From the NCBI GenBank assembly GCA_937926025.1, contig CALANQ010000255.1, forward strand, positions 1-12,237: a stretch of DNA of 12,237 nt, given 5' to 3'. Shown piece after piece: positions 5,925 to 12,237 of this stretch (position 1 is its first letter; each line of letters begins with the position of its first letter). A program made the position numbers and the translations under genes. The DNA is from an uncultured Acidimicrobiales bacterium (GTDB lineage Bacteria > Actinomycetota > Acidimicrobiia > Acidimicrobiales > Iamiaceae). The notes under the pieces are model-generated. The model did not search any database. It was not told where the DNA came from and saw only the letters and a program-made list of their open reading frames with translations.

Positions 5925-7693
5925 CCGCCGTCCTGCCACCGGTGCGGTCCGCGCCGCTCCCGCCGCCTCTGGCGGGCGGGGCGCAGCTCACGGATCGGGG
6001 TGCGGTGGGCCTGGCGGCGGCCGTGTGGATCGCCGCCCTCGTGCACCGGCCGGTTCCCCTGGTCGCGGCGCTGCTGGCGGTGGCGCTGGCGGTGGCGGTG
6101 CGCCGGCCTGCGGTGGTGGTGATGGCCGCCGTCCTCCTGGCCAGCGCGCTGGCGGCCCGCTCCCACGCCGGGCTGGCCCCCGTGGCGGCCGGCCGCGTCG
6201 ACGGCGTCGTGACGCTGGTCGCCGACCCCGCCCCCACGGCCTTCGGTTGGCGGGCTGATGTCCGGCTCGGCCGCAAGCGGGTGGAGCTGCGCGCCCACGA
6301 CAGCGCCGGGGGCGCGCTGGGCCGCGCCCTCACCGGCGAACGGCTCCGGGTGGCGGGGCGGCTGGCGCCGCCGCGGCCCGGGTCGCCGTGGCTGGTCCCC
6401 CGCCACGTGGTCGGGTCGCTCACGGCCACCCGCGTGGAGCGGGTCGATGGGGGAGCGGTCCCGTGGCGGGCCGCCAACCGCTTCCGCCGGTTGCTGGTCG
6501 AGGGCTCGCAGGTCATGGCGGAGGGCCGTCGTGCGCTCTACGCCGGGTTCGTGCTGGGGGACGACCGGGATCAGCCGCCGGAGGTCGTCGACGACTTCCG
6601 CGGCGCCGGCCTGACGCACGTGCTGGTGGTGTCGGGGCAGAACGTCGCGTTCGTGCTGGTGCTGGTGTCGCCGCTCACGGGCCGGCTCCGCTGGGGGTGG
6701 CGGTGGGCCATCACCCTCGGCGTGATCGCGGCGTTCGGGACCATCACGCGCTTCGAGCCCTCGGTCCTGCGGGCTTCGGCGATGGCGGCGGTGGCCGTCA
6801 CCGCCGGGGCGGTCGGGCGGCCCACCGTCCCCATCCGGACGTTGGCCCTCGGGGTCGCGGGCCTGGTCCTGATCGATCCGCTGCTGGTGCTCGCCACCGG
6901 CTTCCAGCTGTCGGTCGGCGCCTCGCTCGCCATCGCTCTGCTCGCCGGGCGCATCGCCGCGGTCCTGCCCGGCCCGCGCCTCGTCGCCGAGGCGGTGGCC
7001 GTCGGTCTCGCCGCCCAGTTCGGCGTGGCGCCGGTGCTCGTGCCGCTGTCGGGCGGCCTGCCGGTGGCGTCGCTGCTGGCCAACCCGCTCGCCGTGCCGG
7101 TGGCCGGCCTGGTCACCACGTGGGGGCTGCCCGCAGGGGTGGTGGCCGGGATCGGCGGCCCGGCCATCGGCGCGGTCGTCCACGCGCCCACGGAGCTGCT
7201 CATCGGGTGGGTGGCGGGGGTGGCCCAGATGGGAGCCGCCCTGCCGCTCGGCCGCCTGGGCTGGGTCCACCTGGCCGGCCTGGCGGTCGCGCTCGTGGTC
7301 GGCGCCCGGCCCCCGCCGGTGCGGTACCTGGCCCTCGCCGTTGCCGCCGTCGCCGCCGGTGCACCTGCGGTGGCGCTCCGCTCGCCGCCGGCCCAGCTGG
7401 TCGCCGATGGGGTCGCCGTCCACCGGGCCGGCGGTGCCACGGTGGTGGTGGTCGACGGCGCCCGGCCCATCGATGTGCTGGAGACCCTGCGGGACGGGGG
7501 CGTGCGCCGCATCGACGTGCTGGTCGCCACCGGTCGCCTCGCCCCCGAGGTGGCGCGGGTCCTCCGACACCGGTGGCCGGTGGGGCGCGTCATCGATCCG
7601 CAGGTCGAGACGGTCCGCCTGGCGGTGGGTGGCCTCGAGGTGCGCGTGGAACCTCCCGCACCTCCGGTGGTGGTGCCGTTGCGCCCGCCCTGA
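5921..7693 (+). CDS. comEC: ComEC/Rec2 DNA-uptake channel with a degenerate C-terminal domain
   Basis: A 590-residue polytopic membrane protein that should carry single-stranded DNA across the cell membrane. Hydrophobic helices at about 30-80 precede an OB-like soluble domain (91-175, DUF4131 region). The Competence domain (about 203-460) shows GLTHVLVVSGQNVAFV (230-245), FEPSVLRASAM (278-288) and GFQLSVGASLAI (327-338), all expected family motifs. The C-terminal part (492-575) keeps the strand-helix outline of the metallo-beta-lactamase domain (ATVVVVDGARPIDVLETLRD). However, it lacks the HxHxDH metal site: the expected TH...DH position reads ATGRLAPE, and the domain is much shorter than usual. 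A nuclease role is therefore unlikely here. The GTG start overlaps the comEA stop by 4 nt. Most full ComEC proteins exceed 700 residues. Confidence 0.95.
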   Translation: MTAVLPPVRSAPLPPPLAGGAQLTDRGAVGLAAAVWIAALVHRPVPLVAALLAVALAVAVRRPAVVVMAAVLLASALAARSHAGLAPVAAGRVDGVVTLVADPAPTAFGWRADVRLGRKRVELRAHDSAGGALGRALTGERLRVAGRLAPPRPGSPWLVPRHVVGSLTATRVERVDGGAVPWRAANRFRRLLVEGSQVMAEGRRALYAGFVLGDDRDQPPEVVDDFRGAGLTHVLVVSGQNVAFVLVLVSPLTGRLRWGWRWAITLGVIAAFGTITRFEPSVLRASAMAAVAVTAGAVGRPTVPIRTLALGVAGLVLIDPLLVLATGFQLSVGASLAIALLAGRIAAVLPGPRLVAEAVAVGLAAQFGVAPVLVPLSGGLPVASLLANPLAVPVAGLVTTWGLPAGVVAGIGGPAIGAVVHAPTELLIGWVAGVAQMGAALPLGRLGWVHLAGLAVALVVGARPPPVRYLALAVAAVAAGAPAVALRSPPAQLVADGVAVHRAGGATVVVVDGARPIDVLETLRDGGVRRIDVLVATGRLAPEVARVLRHRWPVGRVIDPQVETVRLAVGGLEVRVEPPAPPVVVPLRPP

Positions 7694-7715
7694 TCCCGAT
7701 GGCGGAGGGGGACGG

Positions 7716-7721
7716 TAGGGT
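7716..7721 (+). promoter_or_regulatory. Candidate leaderless -10 box before the unknown gene and holA
   Basis: TAGGGT, the same hexamer seen before comEA, is followed by 6 nt and the GTG at 7728. That could give a leaderless transcript for the 119-residue gene and holA, independent of comEC. No -35 hexamer is convincing, and GGAGG at 7724-7728 also looks like a ribosome-binding site, so two readings compete. Confidence 0.35.
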
Positions 7722-7727
7722 CCGGAG

Positions 7728-8087
7728 GTGGTGACCGACGGGGTGCGCATCGAGAGCTTGGCGGCCGCCCGGGCCCACCTCGCCAGCCCCGATGGGCCTC
7801 GCTCCGTGCTGGTCGTCCCGGTGGCCGAGACGGTGCCGGCGTGGCTCGCCGACCTGGTGCGGGAGGCCGGGGCTGGGCACGCCGATGTGGTCGTCGAGGC
7901 CGTGGCGCCCGGCGGGCTGACGGCCGATCAGCGAGCCGGCTGGGAGATCGGTGTGGCCCTCGCGGCGCTCCAGGCGGGCGTCGGCGAGGTGCGCGGCATC
8001 CCCGCCCGACGCCTGGCCCGCGTCCGCACGGTGGTGGACGCGCTGGCCGCCCCCACCCGCTCCGAGGTCGGAGAGCGCAGGCCGTGA
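7728..8087 (+). CDS. Unrecognised small protein in the comEC-holA operon
   Basis: I do not recognise this family. The product is about 114-119 residues, Ala-, Val- and Arg-rich, and seems soluble. A central strand-like VLVVPVAETVPAWLADLVRE is followed by ADVVVEAVAPGGLTADQRAGWEIGVALAALQAGVGEVRGIPARRLARVRTVVDAL. The DQRAGWEIGVALAALQAG segment is predicted to be helical. There is no signal, membrane helix or metal motif. Possible GTG starts are 7728, 7731 and 7743; a GGAGGT at 7724-7729 is too close for the first two and rather far for the third. A leaderless start at 7728 fits a TAGGGT box. It lies 34 nt after comEC, and its stop overlaps the GTG start of holA by 4 nt, so it is translated together with the clamp-loader subunit. 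Coding bias matches its neighbours, so it is probably a real gene. Confidence 0.68.
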   Translation: MVTDGVRIESLAAARAHLASPDGPRSVLVVPVAETVPAWLADLVREAGAGHADVVVEAVAPGGLTADQRAGWEIGVALAALQAGVGEVRGIPARRLARVRTVVDALAAPTRSEVGERRP

Positions 8088-9106
8088 GCGCCCGACGTCC
8101 CGTCTACCTGGTGAAGGGCAGCGACCCGGTCCTGGTCAGCGGTGCCCTGTCGAACCTGCTCGACCGCCTGGTCGACGGGGGAGACCGTTCGCTGTTGGTC
8201 GACGAGTTCGACCTCGACAGCACCAAGCTCGCCGCGGCCCTCGACGCCGCCCAGACCATCCCGTTCCTCACGGACTTCCGCATCGTCGTGGTCCGGCGCT
8301 TCGGGCGCTACTCCAAGGGCGAGGAGGTGGCGCCCGTCGTCGCCTACCTGGACGACCCGCTGGACTCCACCACCCTCGTCCTGGTGGGCGAGAAGACCGC
8401 GCTCACCTCGGCGAACGACGACGGCGAGCCCTTCACCAAGGCGCCCAAGATGCCGCCCGCCCTCACCAAGGCGGTCACCGCCGCCGGTGGCGAGGTCGTC
8501 GAGACCGACGCTGCCACCCGCAACATGGCGGGGTGGGTCGGGGAGCAGTTCGCCGCCGCCGGGCTGGACGTGGACCCGGCGGTGCGGGACAAGGTGGCCA
8601 AGACCATCGGCGAGGACGGCGGTGCCGTGGTGGGCATCATCGAGCGCCTCAAGGGCGCCTTCTCCCCGGGGGAGCGCCTCCGCCTGGCCGATGTGGAGCC
8701 CTTCATCGGCCCGCCCGGCGGCGTGCCGCCGTGGGACCTGACCGACGCCATCGACAAGGGCGACGTCGCCCTCTCCATCGACCGCCTCCAGCGGATGATG
8801 GGGGCGGGGGACCGTCACTCGCTGGCCATCATGGCCACGCTGCAGTCGCACTACCTGCGCATGGTGAAGCTCGACGGCGCCAACGTGCGGGGCGAGAAGG
8901 AGGCGGCGGCGATCCTCGGCATGAAGGGCTCCACGTTCCCGGCGAAGAAGGCCATGAACCAGGCCCGCAAGCTGGGCTCGCCCGGCATCCGGCGGGCGGT
9001 GGCACTGCTGGCGAAGGCCGATGTGGACCTGCGCGGCGCCCAGGCGTGGCCCCAGGAGCTGACCATGGAGGTCCTGGTCGCCCGCCTCGCCCGTAACTCC
9101 CGCTGA
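8084..9106 (+). CDS. holA: DNA polymerase III subunit delta (clamp loader)
   Basis: A 340-residue protein matching HolA, the subunit that opens the beta sliding clamp for loading on DNA. The N-terminal segment (PVYLVKGSDPVLVSGAL) and PFLTDFRIVVVRRFGRYSKGEEV (around 64-86) are typical of the AAA-type domain 1 of delta. As in the family, it lacks a complete P-loop and is not expected to hydrolyse ATP. The middle shows VPPWDLTDAIDKGDVALSID. The C-terminal collar domain carries SHYLRMVKL, ILGMKGSTFPAKKAM and the signature LLAKADVDLRGAQAWP, ending EVLVARLARNSR. Start GTG 8084 overlaps the preceding stop by 4 nt, with GGAG about 10 nt upstream. Gene order comEC-holA-rpsT is typical of actinobacteria, which supports the call. 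Confidence 0.96.
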   Translation: MSARRPVYLVKGSDPVLVSGALSNLLDRLVDGGDRSLLVDEFDLDSTKLAAALDAAQTIPFLTDFRIVVVRRFGRYSKGEEVAPVVAYLDDPLDSTTLVLVGEKTALTSANDDGEPFTKAPKMPPALTKAVTAAGGEVVETDAATRNMAGWVGEQFAAAGLDVDPAVRDKVAKTIGEDGGAVVGIIERLKGAFSPGERLRLADVEPFIGPPGGVPPWDLTDAIDKGDVALSIDRLQRMMGAGDRHSLAIMATLQSHYLRMVKLDGANVRGEKEAAAILGMKGSTFPAKKAMNQARKLGSPGIRRAVALLAKADVDLRGAQAWPQELTMEVLVARLARNSR

Positions 9107-9130
9107 GCAGGGGACCGGGGCCCGGACGCG

Positions 9131-9165
9131 AAACGACCCCGGTCACCGTGCGGCGAGCGGGGTCG
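9131..9165 (-). terminator. Hairpin terminator for rpsT (possibly also holA)
   Basis: Perfect 8-nt arms CGACCCCG (9134-9141) and CGGGGTCG (9158-9165) form a stem with a 16-nt loop. Read on the minus strand, the stem is followed by TTTCG, a short T-tract that suits factor-independent termination after rpsT. It lies between the convergent holA and rpsT and could block antisense readthrough from both sides, although the plus-strand side has no T-tract. Confidence 0.6.
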
Positions 9166-9173
9166 ATCGGGGT

Positions 9174-9191
9174 GGGCCGGCGGTCCGGCCC
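9174..9191. repeat. Strong tetraloop hairpin just downstream of rpsT
   Basis: GGGCCGG and CCGGCCC are perfect 7-nt arms around a 4-nt CGGT loop, ending 4 nt beyond the rpsT stop codon. It has no T-tract. It may stabilise the 3' end of the rpsT mRNA or assist the terminator that follows. Confidence 0.45.
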
Positions 9192-9195
9192 GAGA

Positions 9196-9465
9196 TCAGG
9201 CCTCGGCGGAGGCGGCCGCCAGGCGCTTGGCCAGGCGGGACTTGCGACGGGCCGCCGCGTTCTTGTGGATGACGCCCTTGGTGGCGGCCTTGTCGATGCG
9301 CTTCATGGCGAGGCGCTCGGCTTCGGCAGCGTTCTCGGCGCCGGTCTCGGCGGCGGAGACGGCGGACTTGGTGCGGGTGCGCAGCTCGGACCGGACGGTC
9401 TTGTTGCGGACGCGGCGCTTCTCGTTCTGGCGGTTGCGCTTGATCTGGCTCTTGATGTTGGCCAC
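9196..9465 (-). CDS. rpsT: 30S ribosomal protein S20
   Basis: The 89-residue, strongly basic protein begins with ANIKSQIKRNRQNEKRR, the typical S20 start. It continues with RNKTVRSELRTRTKSAV and ends in the family's KGVIHKNAAARRKSRLAKRL block. S20 is a primary 16S rRNA-binding protein made of three long helices, and the length is normal. The start codon is GTG at 9465, preceded by GGAG 11 nt upstream; non-ATG starts are known for this gene. It is convergent with holA and divergent from the coiled-coil membrane protein, with a plausible promoter at 9506-9537 and a terminator at 9131-9165, so it is likely transcribed alone. S20 genes are often autoregulated at translation in other bacteria, but no such element can be shown here. 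Confidence 0.98.
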   Translation of the reverse strand: MANIKSQIKRNRQNEKRRVRNKTVRSELRTRTKSAVSAAETGAENAAEAERLAMKRIDKAATKGVIHKNAAARRKSRLAKRLAAASAEA

Positions 9466-9505
9466 GGTGGCTCGTGCTCCACTTCTGCGTTCTGAAAGCT
9501 GGAAC

Positions 9506-9537
9506 AGCGTAGTAGCGCCACCCCCCCGATGTCACAA
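9506..9537 (-). promoter_or_regulatory. Candidate rpsT promoter
   Basis: On the minus strand, TTGTGACA (9537-9530) precedes TACGCT (9511-9506). Taking GTGACA as the -35 and TACGCT as the -10 gives an 18-nt spacer, which contains a run of seven G. Transcription would start near 9499, with a leader of about 34 nt. This is the best -35/-10 pair in the window. Confidence 0.5.
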
Positions 9538-9545
9538 CCGGTGCC

Positions 9546-9551
9546 TACGAT
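9546..9551 (+). promoter_or_regulatory. Possible -10 box for the coiled-coil membrane protein gene
   Basis: TACGAT fits TANNNT and would give a leader of about 60 nt before the ATG at 9617. The matching -35 position is a C-run, so support is weak. The region is shared with the divergent rpsT promoter. Confidence 0.25.
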
Positions 9552-9616
9552 GGTGCGCACCACCCCTTCGGCCCACCCGGGTCCATCGCTTGCCAACCCG
9601 TCCCCGAAGGAACACG

Positions 9617-9967
9617 ATGACCATCGGCGAATCCCGCCGGCTCGCCCTGTTCGAGTCGGCCAAGACCTCCTGGGGCGAGGACACCGCCCAGACCCTCATG
9701 GACTCGCTCCCGTTCGACGCCGACACCCATGCCACCAGCGCCGACGTGCAGCTGGTGAAGACTGATGTGCAGCTGGTGAAGGCCGATGTGCAGCTGGTGA
9801 AGGCCGAGGTCCAGATCGTCAGGGCCGAGCTGCGCACCGAGATCGCACAGCTCGGCGGCGAGCTGCACTCGGAGATCTCGCAGCAGACCCGGCTGCTGAT
9901 GGTCACGATGCTGACCACCACGGTCACGATCGTCCTTGCCGTGATCGCGACGGCGCTCGCCACCTGA
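9617..9967 (+). CDS. Small coiled-coil, C-terminally anchored membrane protein with heptad repeats
   Basis: The 116-residue protein has three parts. Residues 1-42 form a small helical head (LALFESAKTSWGEDTAQTLMDSLPF). Residues 43-91 form a coiled coil opening with four 7-residue repeats: DVQLVKT, DVQLVKA, DVQLVKA, EVQIVRA, then ELRTEIAQLGGELHSEI. One hydrophobic helix at about 93-115 (LLMVTMLTTTVTIVLAVIATA) ends the chain. This plan resembles DUF1640/CCDC90-type bacterial proteins, in which a WGE...A...M head precedes a coiled coil and a tail anchor; their bacterial function is not established. AAGGA lies 5 nt before the ATG at 9617, a good ribosome-binding site. The same frame is open upstream through the rpsT region, but that is a shadow of rpsT. 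It is divergent from rpsT and 73 nt upstream of lepA on the same strand. Confidence 0.85.
   Translation: MTIGESRRLALFESAKTSWGEDTAQTLMDSLPFDADTHATSADVQLVKTDVQLVKADVQLVKAEVQIVRAELRTEIAQLGGELHSEISQQTRLLMVTMLTTTVTIVLAVIATALAT
9743..9826 (+). repeat. Four 21-nt tandem repeats within the coiled-coil gene
   Basis: Units start at 9743, 9764, 9785 and 9806. Units 2 and 3 are identical and unit 1 differs at a few positions, including its last codon (ACT instead of GCC). Unit 4 is diverged (GAGGTCCAGATCGTC...). Each unit encodes one heptad (D/E-VQ-L/I-V-K/R-A/T), so the array lengthens the coiled coil by whole turns. The near identity at DNA level points to recent duplication. Confidence 0.9.
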
Positions 9968-10001
9968 CCAGGCGGGCTGTCGGTCGGCGGATGCCGGTTG
10001 G

Positions 10002-10007
10002 TAGCGT
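10002..10007 (+). promoter_or_regulatory. Possible -10 box for lepA
   Basis: TAGCGT fits TANNNT and would start transcription near 10014, giving a leader of about 27 nt that includes the GAAGG ribosome-binding site. No clear -35 was found. lepA may also be read from the upstream gene, 73 nt away. Confidence 0.35.
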
Positions 10008-10040
10008 CGGCGGACCCCCGCACGCCCGTCGAAGGCCCCC

Positions 10041-11825
<1,785 letters not shown>

Positions 11826-11856
11826 TCGGCGCCCCCGCTGGGAAGGTGGGGAGGCG

Positions 11857-12237
11857 ATGGCTGACGACGTGGTCGTGATGTGGTTCCGGCGCGACCTGCG
11901 GCTGGCGGACAACCCGGCCCTGGCCGAGGCCGCCCACGCCGGCCTGGTGGTGCCGCTGTTCGTGCACGACCCGGTCCTGGCCCGGCCCTCGGGCGCCAAC
12001 CGCCTGGCCCTGCTCCACGCCACGCTCGACGCGCTGGACGCCGATCTGGACGGCCGGCTCGTGGAGCGCCGCGGGTCGCCGGCCGCTGTCGTGGCGGCGG
12101 TGGCCGAGGAGGTGGAGGCCACGGCGGTGTACGTGGCGGAGGACTTCGGGCCCTACGGCCGGGGCCGCGACGCCGAGGTCGAGGACCGGCTCCTCGACGC
12201 CGGCCGGACCCTGGAGCGGGTCGGCAGCCCGTACGCG
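11857..12237 (+). CDS. Deoxyribodipyrimidine photolyase/cryptochrome family, N-terminal part (cut by window end)
   Basis: The first 127 residues are visible and the gene runs off the window. The start reads ADDVVVMWFRRDLRLADNPAL, the classic photolyase opening (WFRRDLRLxDNPAL). VVPLFVHDPVLARPSGANRL follows, as expected for the Rossmann-type antenna-binding domain. VYVAEDFGPYGRGRDAEVEDRL corresponds to the usual D..PYxxxRD segment near residues 90-110. The flavin-binding C-terminal domain is beyond the edge, so CPD photolyase, (6-4) photolyase and cryptochrome cannot be told apart; CPD class I is likeliest. GGGGAGG lies 2 nt before the ATG at 11857, an unusually close but strong ribosome-binding sequence. 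The 31-nt gap to lepA suggests cotranscription, although the two functions are unrelated. Confidence 0.93.
   Translation, partial: MADDVVVMWFRRDLRLADNPALAEAAHAGLVVPLFVHDPVLARPSGANRLALLHATLDALDADLDGRLVERRGSPAAVVAAVAEEVEATAVYVAEDFGPYGRGRDAEVEDRLLDAGRTLERVGSPYA

Noticed and set aside
5819..7750. A 643-residue open frame on the minus strand opposite comEC
   Set aside because: The product is a low-complexity His/Arg/Asp/Gly-rich string with no family features; comEC on the other strand has all the expected motifs.

Overview
This window is very GC-rich and densely packed chromosomal DNA. It is almost certainly from an actinomycete-type bacterium, Actinomycetota, and I infer class Acidimicrobiia with moderate confidence. 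The pointers are the codon bias (nearly all third positions G or C), frequent GTG starts, TANNNT-type -10 boxes, and the order comEA-comEC-(small gene)-holA, convergent rpsT, then lepA, which is a conserved actinobacterial neighbourhood. No IS element, phage gene, CRISPR array, tRNA or rRNA was seen.

Left part, minus strand (1-3801). Reading along the minus strand, there is a kinase-like phosphotransferase (APH/ACAD10-11 type), a PAC2-family protein and a gamma-glutamylcyclotransferase-like protein. They are spaced 5 and 10 nt apart, so they probably form one operon. Then come a secreted or membrane-anchored protein of unknown function, an ECF-like RNA polymerase sigma factor, and the first 14 codons of a further gene that overlaps the sigma stop by 8 nt and may be its anti-sigma or effector partner.

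Middle part, plus strand (3910-9106). A divergent 108-nt promoter region separates the phosphotransferase from a thioredoxin-TPR protein of the CnoX/YbbN type. As given, that gene is broken by a frameshift at about 4217-4222. A 108-residue protein with an HELEH zinc-protease motif follows. Next is the DNA-uptake pair comEA (membrane-anchored SLBB plus helix-hairpin-helix DNA receptor) and comEC (channel), joined by a 4-nt overlap. An unrecognised 119-residue protein and holA (DNA polymerase III delta, clamp loader) follow, also joined by a 4-nt overlap. ComEC ends in a shrunken metallo-beta-lactamase-like domain lacking the metal-binding histidines, so I expect no nuclease activity.

Right part (9196-12237). 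rpsT (ribosomal protein S20) lies on the minus strand, convergent with holA, with a hairpin plus T-tract terminator between them. Divergent from it is a small coiled-coil membrane protein built on 21-nt tandem repeats, then lepA (elongation factor 4) and the 5' end of a photolyase gene cut by the window edge.

Most genes are housekeeping or widely conserved. I found no clear previously undescribed multi-gene system. The best leads are the frameshifted CnoX gene, the catalytically dead ComEC tail, the leaderless-type divergent promoters with a 13-bp dyad, the unknown gene fused into the comEC-holA operon, and the heptad-repeat membrane protein. No stretch of 300 bases lacks a gene; the longest gap is about 150 nt.
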